A DNA stretch of 64,000 nt, from NCBI RefSeq assembly GCF_963169125.1, contig NC_084795.1, positions 186,346,214 to 186,410,213 on the forward strand, written 5' to 3'. The notes beneath the pieces are model-generated. The model did not search any database and was not told where the DNA came from. It worked only from the letters and a program-made list of their open reading frames with translations. Position numbers and translations under genes: made by a program. Below, in pieces: positions 48,594 to 59,700 of the stretch; the first letter of the stretch is position 1, and each line of letters starts with the position of its first letter. This DNA is from Humulus lupulus (lineage: Eukaryota > Streptophyta > Magnoliopsida > Rosales > Cannabaceae).

Positions 48594-49646
48594 AATATCT
48601 ATTCTCTCAACAACACCAAACCCAGGAAAATTTTGACAGCACCTCCCTTTAAATGATAGACTTCCCTTCTTCAAAATCACCCTATAAATCCATTGTCACA
48701 GAACACAATACCCAAATACCACAAAGCACAGCAGCAAAAAGTAATTTCTATCCAAAGAGAAGCAACATGCTAACCCAAACACCAAAATGTGGCAAGAATC
48801 TTGAAAAAAAAATGAGCGAAAACACTTACTAGCCCTTGAACTGTCCTTCCACGTGCTTGACTAATCAAAGCCCCTTGAAAAAATTTCACCTCCTTCAAGA
48901 AATTTGAAACTTTGATATTTAGGGTTAAGAAATTTTGAATTTGAAATTGATCTTTAGGGAAAGAAATGGATCAATGGGAAAAAAATACTGATATATCAGA
49001 GAAGATGAAGAAGAAAGTTGGAAACTATGGCGGGATTTCTGGGAAGAGGCTGTAATGGAGGATATACGGTGGTTTGGGGTGTTGGAAGAGAGAAAAGACG
49101 GAATGAGAGAAGAAAAGAGGGTTTGGGAAAAGAAGAAATTCGAAATGAATATTTTTTTTGAAAAAAATCTGAACTAAGGGTGTTGTAGCGCTACTTTGTT
49201 ATTCTGGGCAAATTCGGGTCTGGAAATAGCACCGTAGTGACACTGGATCAGCGCTGTAGTGCTATGTTGCGGTTCAAACACCCTATTTTCCCTAGAAGTA
49301 GAGCTATAGCGCTACCTTAATGGTGTTGTAGCGCTACACTTTCAACAATAAGATTTTTTAAGTCTTTTCTTGTAAAACCCTTGCGTTTTTTCACGTTTTT
49401 CACGGTTTATACATTACATCAAAAAATTTCCAAATTAAAACTAAAAAAAAGAAAACAAAAATCTCTAAATACATTGTTCCAAAAAAAATAAAAAAAAATA
49501 TTTAAAATAAACATAGGAATGCCTCCTAAGAGCACTGTCTTTAACGTCTTTTAGCCGGACTCTTGTTTTCTTTCGATTCAGAGTGGTTCCTTAAATATCA
49601 CAGGCTTGCATTTTTCCACTGGGCCCTCCAAATAATTCTTCAATCT
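48594..49646 (-). other. Noncoding stretch of E between pol and ORF3
   Basis: AT-rich, no gene. It contains a GC-word cassette outside any LTR at 49180-49340 (TTGTAGCGCTACTTTG, CAGCGCTGTAGTGCTA, AGCTATAGCGCTACC, TGTTGTAGCGCTACAC). In the transcript it would lie just upstream of ORF3. Confidence 0.6.
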
Positions 49647-52600
49647 CTAACCATTCACCTTAAAGTGTCCCGTATTTTCACTATGAATTTGCACTGCTCC
49701 ATATGGAAATGAAGCAACTACTATATATGGTCCTGACCATCTTGACTTCAATTTACCGAGAAAGAGCTTAAGTCTAGAATTGAATAATAGTACGTTGTCT
49801 CCAGGTTGAAAATCCTTCCGAAGTATGCGCTTATCATGAAAGGCCTTCGACTTATCTTTATAAATCCTCGTATTCTCATAAGCTTCATTTCGGAATTCAT
49901 CGAGCTCGTTCAACTCCATAAGCCTATTTTGTCCTGCCATAAAGAGGTCAATGTTTAACTTTTTCACAGCCCAGTAAGCTTTGTGCTCAAGTTCCACCGG
50001 TAAATGACACACCTTACCAAACACCAATCGATATGGTGACATACTAATCGGAGTCTTGAATGTTGTGCGATAAGCCCAAAGTGAATCATCAAGCTTTTTC
50101 GACCAATCCTTCCTTGATGTATTTACAGTCTTTTCCAAGATGCTTTTAATCTCTTGATTTGACACTTCAGCTTGACCATTTGCAAGTGGATTGTAGAATA
50201 ACACCTTTTGATGATGAACTCTGTAACGAGCACAAAGAGCAGTAAAGGACTTGTTGCAAAAATAACACCCTCTATCACTAATAATTGCTCTTACAGTACC
50301 GAACCGGGTAAAAATATTTCCGTGAAGGAATTTAAGTACCTCTCTACCATCACCATTAGGAGTTTCTACAGCTTCTATCCATTTAGAAACATAGTCCACT
50401 GGAAGCAAAATGTACTAATTATTGTAAGATGATGGGAAAGGTCCCACAAAGTCCATTCCCCACATGTCAAACAACTCAACTTCTAGAATACCTGCCATTG
50501 GCATTTGATCTCTTCTTGATATATTACCGGTTCCTTGACAACGATCACACCTCTTGACAAAGACATTGGCATCTTTAAATAACATAGGCCAATAAAACCC
50601 ACATTGCAAAACTTTTGCTGCTGTTCTTGTTCCTCTGAAATGACTGCCACAATGCAAAGTATGACATTGAGTAAGGATGGACAAAATTTCTTCTTCTGCA
50701 ACGCATCTTCTAATTACTTGGTCAGCACAATGATGAAAAAGAATGGGCTCATCCAAATAATAATGCTTAACTTCCAAATAGAAATTTTTAAGTTGCTGCC
50801 TTTACATGTCAGGAGGCACAACCTTTGCTACCAAATAATTAACATAATCCGCAAACCACGATAGCTTCATCAATCAAAAATAATTGTTCATCCAAAAAGT
50901 TATCATCAATTTGTACATTTTTCTTATTAGGATCTTCTTCTAATTCCAATCTAGATAGATGGTTTGCAACTAAATTCTCTGTCCCCTTTTTATCACGAAT
51001 TTCCATGTCAAACTCTTGCAATAAAAGGACCCATCGAATTAAACGAGGTTTTGCATCACTCTTGGTCATAAGGTACTTAATAGCAGAATAGTCTGTATAG
51101 ACAATGACCTTATTACCAATTAAGTATGGCCTGAATTTGTGAAATGCAAAAACAATTGCAAGTAGTTCCTTCTCAGTAGTTGCATAGTTTAATTGATCAT
51201 CATTCAAGGTCCTACTAGCATAATAACTTGTTCGAAAAATCTTGTCAACTCGCTGCCCCAGAACTACTCCAACTTGATAATCACTTGCATCGCACATCAA
51301 TTCAAAGGAAGTTCCAAATTTGGTGGTACCACAATTGGTGTAGTAATCAGTTTCTCTTTCAAAGTATTAAAAGCTCTTTGACAATCAGCATCAAAATTAA
51401 ATTGTACTCCATTCATTAATAGAGCAGACAGGGGTTTAGAAATCTTTGAGAAATCTTTAATAAATCTCCTATAAAATCCAGCGTGGCCAAGAAAACTCCG
51501 AAAACCCTTAACTGAAATTGGAGGAGGCAAGTTCTCAATAGTTGAAACCTTCGCACAATCTACTTCTATTCTCTTGCTTGAAATCTTACGGCCCAAAACA
51601 ATTCCTTCACTCACCATAAAGTGACATTTTTTTCCCAATTCAGGACCAAATTAGATTCTTCGCATCTTGTTAACACCTTCTCCAAATTTTGTAAACATAA
51701 ATCAAGCGAAGAACCAAAGACCGAGAAATCATTTATAAATATTTCAATGCTCTTCTCTACCATATCCGAAAATAATGACATCATGCATCTCTGAAACGTA
51801 GCAGGAGCATTGCATAATCCAAATGGCATTCTATGAAAAGCAAACGTACCATAAGGACAAGTAAAAGTTGTTTTCTCTTGATCTTCGAGAGCAATAGGTA
51901 TTTGGTGATAACCAGAATACCCATCTAAAAAACAATAAAATTGATGGTTCGGTAGTCTATCAAGCATTTGATCCACGAAAGGCAGTGGGAAATGGTCTTT
52001 CCATGTTGCCTTGTTTAGCTTTCTGTAGTCAATACAAATTCTCCAACCTGTCACTACACGAGTGGGAATTAACTCATTATTCTCATTTTTGACTACTGTC
52101 ATTCCTCCTTTTTTCGGAACCGCTTGTACATGGCTTACCCACGAACTATCCAAGATTGGATAAATAACACCAACATCTAACCACTTCAAAATTTCTTTTT
52201 GAACCACCTCCTTCATAGCTGGATTCAACCTCCTTTGACCATCAATACTAGCCTTACTGTCCTCCGCCATGAGAATACGGTGCATAACAGTAGATGGGCT
52301 AATTCCATTTATATCAACTAAAGTCCAGCCAATTGTCAATTTATGAGCTCGAAGTACTCTTAATAATTTTTCCTCTTCAACAGTAGATATTGAAGCAGAA
52401 ATAATAACAGGGAGAGTATCATTCTTACCCAAATAAGCATATTTAAGATGATCCGGTAAAGTTTTCAATTCAAGGACAAGTGGTTTCTTTATAAATGATA
52501 GTGGTCTCTTGGGTCCTTGTCCAAGTTCCTCATATTTCCTTTTATTAATACGTCCAGCAGAGTTTAGCCATTTTACATATTCAAGAACCTCAGTGTCATC

Positions 52601-53233
52601 ACAGTCTTTCCCCCCTTGTGCAATAAGGCTCATCTCAAGCGGATCGTCAACAAGTTGTCTCTTTGAAAATTGTTCCTCAATTACATTAACACTAAAGCAA
52701 CTATCACTTGCTCTAGGATACTTCAATGCTTTAAACACATTAAATACAACCTCATCACCTTGCACCCTCAGCCTTAGCTCTCCTTTTTGAACATCTATAA
52801 AAGCTTGACCAGTGGCTAAAAACGATCTTCCCAAAATAATTGGAACATCTTCATCTTCCTCCATATCAAGAACAATAAAATATGCGGGAAAAATGAATTT
52901 GTCTACTTTGACAATAACATCTTCAATAATACCACAGGGGTGTGTCAATGAATGGTCAGCCAGTTTTAGAGTAACTGTAGTGGGCCTAGCTTCCCCCAAA
53001 CCAAGTCTTCGAAATACAGACAATGGCATTAAATTAATGCTTGCACCTAGATCACATAAAGCCCTCTCACAATGAAAATTCCCTATGGTGCAAGGTATAG
53101 TGAAACTGCCTGGATCTCTCAACTTTTGAGGAAGTTTCTTTTGGATTATGGCACTACACTCTTCTGTCAAAGCTACAGTTTCATAATCCTCCATTTTTCT
53201 TTTATTAGACAATATCTCCTTCATAAAATTCAC
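49647..53233 (-). pseudogene. Athila E protease-RT-RNase H-integrase, broken
   Basis: Protease with CDLGASINLMP (about 53060-53020) and ILGRSFLA. Reverse transcriptase with CIDYRKLNKATWKDHFPLPF; the catalytic motif reads FINDFSVFG at about 51745-51719 where the family has FMDDFSVFG. A frame change occurs at a T run near 51628. RNase H (CDASDYQVG, near 51290) is in another frame. The integrase zinc region (50777-50415) ends at a stop, and the core ([26 protein letters not shown]) follows in 50408-49647. Two to three frame breaks plus the lost catalytic Asp make it inactive. Confidence 0.9.
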
Positions 53234-54867
53234 ATAACTAGGAATTTGTTCAAGAGCTTCTGCAAAGGGAATATTAATGTGAAGTTTCTTAAATACTTCA
53301 AGAAATTTGGAGAATTGCTTGTCAAGATTTGCCTTTCGGAACCGCCGAGGATAAGGAATCTTGGGTGTCGACTCGGTGTATTTTGGAATTTATTTCTTTG
53401 GAAGGTCTTCAGTAACCTACTCTTGTGCTGGACTAAGTATAGCTTGATCTTCAATCTTAGTACCCTTGTTTTCTACTGTAGGCCTCTGATATTTAGTCCC
53501 ACTCCTCAAAGTGGCCGCTTGACATTGCTCTTTTGGATTCACCACTTTTGAGCTAAGTAAAGCCCCTTGATTACGATCTGTCATTAACTTTGCAAGTTGG
53601 ACAACTTGTGTTTTCAAGCTTTGAATGGGGATCTGGTTTTTTTCATAAATTGGTTCAATGCATCAGCGGATACCTCTGGTTTAGTCATGTGAGGCGGTGG
53701 TTATTGATGTTGCGGCATTGGTGGCCTTTGAGTATCATAAAAAGGGCCTTGGGTTTAGCCCATAAGATGGTCTATGTGGAGGATATTGAGGTGGATTTCG
53801 ATGGTACTGTGGTTGGTGCCCTTGATTATTACTCCATGACAAATTACGATGGTTCTTGTATGTTGGAGTATAATTATTAGGCTATGGGTTATTATTAGGT
53901 GGCCTTGGGAAATTGCCAATGGCCTGAACTTGTTCAAGTGGGATATCATCAACTGAATAAGAACTTGTCGATGGACATTGCTGAAAATGATGAGGGCCTC
54001 CACATGTCTCACAACGTATAGGAGCAGGTTGTAGTTGCATCACTTGAACTGAACTGTTGTTTTGTTGTATTTGTTTCATTAGCGAAGCAATTTGAGCAGT
54101 GAGCATAGCAATAGGATCAACTTCTGGAACTCCTGCCACCTTCTTATTTTCTCGCTCAGATGGCCAATTATAATTATCCATGGCCATTTCCTCTAAAAGC
54201 TCGTAAGCTTCATTAGCGCTTTTGCTCATAAATGCTCCACCTGTTGCTGCATCTATGATAGTTCTTATGTTTTCCCTCAGTCCATTATAGAAGGTATGCA
54301 GCAACATCCATTTCACTATACCATGATATGGACAATTTCGTAGTAGCTCTGTAAATCTCTCCCAAGCATCATATAATGATTCTCCCTCAAATTGACAGAA
54401 ATTATTTATTTCACCTCTAATCCGTACTGATTTAGCAGGAGGAAAGTACTTTGCGAGAAATTTTTGAGCAAGGCCTTCCCATGTCAGAATGGAGTTGGCT
54501 TGCAGCGAAATCAACCAAATTTTAGCCCTGTCTCTCAATGAAAATGGAAATAGCCTCAAACGGGTTGCGTCATTACTAACTCCGTTCATTTTGAAAGTAT
54601 CGCATAACTCCAAAACTTGGTAATATGGAGGTTCGGATCCTCATTAGGTAGCCCCCCAAAGAGAACACAATTCTGAACCATTTGAATTATAGAGGGCTTA
54701 ATCTCAAAATTATTTGCCTCCACAGCAGGTGGGCAAATACTAGAATGTACCCCTGTAACAGTAGGGAGTACATAGTCCCTCACATGTAAATTTTCCTCAG
54801 CTGCAACATTCCCCACATTACCCTAATTCAGATTGTTGTTAGAAAAATTATTAACATTCTGGGCCAT
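53234..54867 (-). pseudogene. Athila E gag, broken
   Basis: Starts at the ATG at 54867 (MAQNVNNF), with an in-frame TAG about 42 bases later. [16 protein letters not shown] and [11 protein letters not shown], then [30 protein letters not shown] after a frame slip near 54613, are typical Athila Gag. A single zinc knuckle-like CETCGGPHHFQQC lies near 54020-53980. The end with VNPKEQCQAATLRSGT (about 53540-53490) leads into the protease after further breaks. Confidence 0.88.
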
Positions 54868-55094
54868 CTTTTCAAGTCTTTTTTTTTTCTTTTTCTTTTG
54901 GTGGTCTTCTTAATCTCAGGATCAATAGGTACTAGTATTTTCGACCCCTTATGTCGCATAAAAATAGGTCACCTGAAATTGAGCAATTTAAAAGCAACTC
55001 AATTTAGAAAACGTTAAATGAAAACAAAAGTAGATTGAAAAAAACAATTATATTTTATATTGATTATTAGTCCTCGGCAACGATGCCAAAAGCT
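54868..55094 (-). other. Leader and primer binding site of Athila E
   Basis: The minus strand reads TGGCATCGTTGCCGAGGA at 55088-55071, close to the tRNA-Asp site TGGCGCCGTTGCCGGGGA usual for Athila. The remaining leader is AT-rich and featureless. Confidence 0.75.
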
Positions 55095-55337
55095 TGATCG
55101 TGAAAATTTCTTACGCAAGTGCACACAATCGATTCAAGGAATATAGATAGTAAATAGAGTATCGTTCCCACAAGGACTGTTAAAATTAAAATGAATACTC
55201 TAAACTATGAACATAATTTAAATAACTGTAAGCAAAACAATGAATCAACTCATTAAGAATCAATAATAAAAAGCCTAGGAATTAATTTCATCAACTTTTT
55301 CATTCTATTAATTTTAATAATCAATTCTAAATCTCTT
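55095..55337 (-). repeat. 5' LTR of Athila E, inner fragment
   Basis: Begins TGATCGTGAAAATTT like the 3' LTR at 32818 but lacks about 80 bp present there (a gap after AAGGACTGTT). It is interrupted after AAATCTCTT by T2. The remainder is beyond the right edge. Confidence 0.85.
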
Positions 55338-55922
55338 TGTTGACCCTAATTTTGGTCAACGACACGAAGTCTAGAAAATGACAGGAAAATGATATAGTGC
55401 TTGAAAATAATCTAATGGAAAGATAAAGAACACAGAGATTTATAGTGGTTCGGCCCCAGTGATTGGTAATGACCTATGTCCACTTGATACTATTAATAAT
55501 ATTGAGCTCCAAAGGTGTGATCAAAGAACTAGGGTTCCTGAGTTTCTCAGACCTTAGAAGAAGAAAGAAATACAATAATGGATAATAGTAGTATAATTCT
55601 GAAAGAAAAAGATCGATCCCCTTCCTTGAGCTATTTCTTGTGTATTTATAGGCTTAGGAAGAGTTACATGAATTAGGAAATAATATCTATCCTTAATGAT
55701 CAGATCTGCAGGTCATAATGAATAGACACTCTCAGATATCATCACAACTGTACAGATCTTTACATAAATGAACGAAATATATGACCATGTTGGTCGTATA
55801 TAAAACTTGATCTTTTCGTGTAGAAATAATGCTGGTCGATAGGCGAGCCGTATCTCTGCTACGTGTCCGCCACGTGTCGAAAATCTTTGCCATGTCATCA
55901 GCAGCTGATTTATGGATAAACA
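55338..55922 (-). repeat. 3' LTR of T2 (585 bp)
   Basis: Plus-strand ends TGTTGACCC and GGATAAACA give inverted TGTT/AACA termini. The right boundary is set by the adjacent polypurine tract (55927-55935, CTTGGGGGG on the minus strand). Its last bases read TGTTTATCC on the minus strand against TGTTATCC in T1. Confidence 0.82.
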
Positions 55923-56776
55923 TTTGCCCCCCAAGTTTATTTATTGCGACCAGCAATAAGTAAACTTAGGAAAATAACTTTTCGTATGCCCCACGAAATC
56001 TGTCAGAGCCTCTCGTGTGATCTTGAAAACTGTGACCTAATCATGTCCAATCATGCCTTTTCAGTTTTTAAGAAACCATTCCGACGGTTGTTACACTCCC
56101 CCATGCCTTGAAAAAGGTAACTCATGATTACCCCTTTTCGGCACACCTCAATTTCTATAAATAATCCCCACATTCTTCTTTTAACTCTTTACACACCATC
56201 TTTTTGCCAAGAACTCTCAAGAACTATATTCCAGAGCCCAGAACTTCAAGGTTTTTAGTCGCTTTGCTAAGGATCTTTCGCCTGCAAACCCAAAGCTACT
56301 CCTTTTCAGGATCTCCAATCTTCATTCAGGTAAATTTTCTTCGACGTTTAACCCTCTGAGATGCCATGCATGCTGCTTTTGTGCTCTGAAACTTTTTGTG
56401 TTCTTGGGTAGAAATTTGTGAAGATTTTGTATATACCGTTTGATGCTTTATAGGGTAGTGTAGTTTTGCTCTATATAAGTTAGGAATCAGTTAGATAGTC
56501 AGGATCATGGGTTTAGGGTGTAAAATCAAAGTAAAAATTCGATTTTTAGGCTAGCTGAAAAACTGGGTTTTTCCCGCCCCTTTGGAGTTGAAAAAGTTTT
56601 TTTCAGAAAAACTTTTTACTTTCACTTTTTGATCCGTTTTTCAAACTGTTCGCATAAAACTTAGTGTTTCGGTTACAATGTTGCTGTTCGATAGACGTGA
56701 GCAACGCTATTCCAACTTTCAACATAAGCTCCCAGGTTGTGCGTCTTATCTCCTCCTTTGTCTGTTTGCAGTTTAT
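55923..56776 (+). other. Polypurine tract and promoter/leader of the T2 antisense gene
   Basis: The polypurine tract is at 55923-55935. TATAAATA at 56156-56163 is a likely TATA box for the plus-strand gene. A donor (TTCAG/GTAAATTT) at 56330 and acceptor (TTTGCAG) ending at 56771 define a 442-base leader intron, close in size and place to the 453-base intron before the coding region in T1. Confidence 0.6.
56156..56163 (+). promoter_or_regulatory. TATA box of the T2 antisense gene
   Basis: TATAAATA in the context TTTCTATAAATAATCC, about 240 bp from the polypurine tract. In T1 the antisense TATA box is about 450 bp from the tract. Downstream is a pyrimidine-rich leader (CACATTCTTCTTTTAACTC). 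Confidence 0.55.
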
Positions 56777-59700
56777 ATGCAAGACCCATGGGGAGGAGAA
56801 AGACCCATTGACGACGATCTGCTAGCTCAACTGCTTGAGGACGAAGAACAACCCTCGACATTGAAACCCAATATTCCCTTTTCTCGTATTAATCCAAACA
56901 GTTCTGTAGTCTTGACCTGAAACATGGCTCGCACCAAAACCAAGGCCCAGAAAAGAAAGACCTCTGACACTTCCCATCAGCCATCTGCTACGGCTGATGC
57001 TCCCTCAACCAGTGGTCGAGACAAAAATGCTCCAGACCCAATCATCCAAAGACATGCCCGCCCTCGACACGCTATTCAGCCAGATGTCGAGTGGCATGTA
57101 GTCTCTGAAAGTAGGGTAACGGTCAGAATGATCGCCAACTACTTAAGGAAATACGGTCTGCCAGGGGTGACCCTAGTCAAGCCCAACCCAGACCAAAGGG
57201 CTAATTTTCTTGGAGACGCCTATAGCGCCTGGTCGCGGTTTCATATTGTGGCAGGGGCCACCTTGCCTCTTCACCCATTCTTTCAGGGGGTGGCCAACTA
57301 TTTCGAAGTTTCCCCCTTTCAAATAACCCCGAATGGATATAGGATGCTTGCTGCACTCTATATCCTGTATAGCTAGAAAAAATGGCTTGTGCCATTGCCT
57401 CATGAGGTCAACTACCTATTCGACCTCAAATCTAACCCCAATCATGAAGGCATGAGGTTCTTCCACCTTTGTCATCAGGAAACTTGGTGCACTTTCCTGA
57501 TTGACATGACCCATATCTCAAACGTGGGGAGGTACTACCAAGAGTACTTCCTTACGGCTGACCTGGTCACGGACAACATGGCTTTCGCACGAGGAGGTAA
57601 AACTTTTGTATCGCTGGCTGAATTCTTCACTTAGTGTTTTCCTCCACAATGTCTTAAACTTTTGATGTCTTACAGGCCCGTGGCTGCGACCAAACCCAAC
57701 TCCAGGAATGGAGTCAAGATCGGTACTCTTAGCCAGCATGTAAGATGTTGAAAAGAGTGTCAAGAACCTGGTTACAGAGGCTAACCTTAGGTTGGTTGGC
57801 CTCTGGGCCCCTCAACCGGACACGAGGGGGCCCTCAGCAGGGAGTGCTTGCGCCGAAAAGGAACCCGAGCAGCAACATCAAGCGTCACCTCCACGGAGGA
57901 GACCGACTAGGGTTACGATCAGGGAACCTACTGGCACTCCTCCAGTAGATAGGCCGTCGGCCCCCGAAGGGAAAGGAAAGAAGAAGACCACCGAGCCTGC
58001 TGACCTCTCTGTCGACGGGGACAACAATTTTAAATATGCTCCACACTTAGGGCCAGACTTCTTCATGTCAAAGAATGAGTGTAAGACTAGTAGAGTCTGT
58101 AGTGTAGCGACCAGTAATAATAGCTCAGGTATTGGACTTTGCAATCCTTTTTTGTTTCTTTTTCTGATGTAATGTGTTTGATCATTCATGCTATCTCACT
58201 ATTTGACTTTGTTCTTGCTTTTCAGATATGGACTCCACCAATGTATATGATCTTTACAGCACCCCAGAGGCTGCAGCTGCCCCTCCAAGCAAGAAGAAGG
58301 CCAGTAAGAGACATACTGGGGAGAGCAGCAAGGCGCCTCAGGCGAAGAAGGCCCAGAACGTAGGCCCTTCGGAAGACAGGCCCTTTGTAACTGCGACTCC
58401 GCCTTTTCCCCGTGAGCAGCAGACTCCATCTCTTGCGGTCGGCCCGACTCCTTCTCCTGCTACCCCATCTGACCAAACCGAGCAGGGAGCTCCTGCTTCA
58501 ACTGGGAACCTAATGGTTGGCCGTTCCTTTAGACAGATCAAGGAGAGGCTCACTGTTGCGATATTTTTGCTATGCAAGTGCACACAGTCGCAATTCGTAA
58601 TAAAATGGTAAAACCAAGTATCGTCCTCAAGGACTGATTTATCAATTACCAGTCAATTAATTTCTTGTTCTATTTGATGAATTGAAGCTCTTGATTTTTG
58701 TGAACACAGCAAAAGAAACTATAAAGTGCAGAAACAATAATTGAAAATTAAATAGAATAACAACTAATAGTAAAACTTTTAATTTAATCACTGAAGAAAC
58801 AATTAGGATATTTAATCTCATCAACTATCCTCCCTATTATTCCCTAATGCAAAGTGTGAATTCTTCTTCTTTTTACCTAATTCAATTAACAAGTTGATAC
58901 AGCAGCCTATAATCATACTATGAATTATAAACTCAACCTAGGTGACAATTTCCTATATTTCTATGGTAAATTGAACCACACAGGTAGCATTAATCTCGAC
59001 AACTTAATAAACAGTTACACAATTAATTCAAATACTTTCGTTCTAAATTAGAATTATGTCCAATATAACCACAGCAGATTTAAATCTCACTTCTCAGATT
59101 TTGACTTAAAAACATATGTATTTGACTATAGATGGCCAATCAATAATCAATCTATAAAAACAGGTTATATGGAATTGAAGAAGATTGAAGAAGAAGAAAA
59201 TTGAAATTGCATTAGTTCATAACAGGGATTCAAGTGATTCAATTAAACATCCTAAACATAAAATTAGTTCATAATCATAATGCTAATCACAGCAAAAATT
59301 AAAGATAACAGCAGGAAGAAGAAGAAAAACATGTCAAAATACTCTAGGTCTTTAGCTTAAAAAACCAGCATTCATCCACAATCCATACGTCCCCTTTCTC
59401 TCCTCTTTTTCGCCATATTAAAACCTAGGAATCAAATTTTAAGAGAGGCGGGCCGCGGCTCTATGTGCACCATGCCGCGGCCCGTGTCAAAATTTTTGGG
59501 CGAAAAGCTCTTTCCATGCTGCGGCCCTATGTAGCCATGCCGCGGCCCGAGGATCTCCTTCAAAACAGTGGTTCTGTTTCCCACCTAGCCGCGGCTCTAC
59601 TTTGCTCATGCCGTGGCTCTTAAGGGATTTCTCAATTCTTCAAGTTTTTATCCCAAAAATTCACCAACACTTCCAAATTATGTTGAGAACCATTCTTTCT

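Larger units (their letters stand above)
32818..55337 (-). mobile_element. Athila element E, dead, carrying insertions D and C
   Basis: Minus-strand Athila element: 3' LTR 32818-36605 (split by D), 3' noncoding region, an ORF3 split by C, a second noncoding stretch, pol 49647-53233, gag to 54867, a tRNA-Asp-like primer site (55071-55088), and the beginning of the 5' LTR (55095-55337) where T2 interrupts it. The gag and pol families are typically Athila ([18 protein letters not shown]). Stops, frameshifts and a changed catalytic site show long inactivity. Its outer target duplication lies outside the window. Confidence 0.88.
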
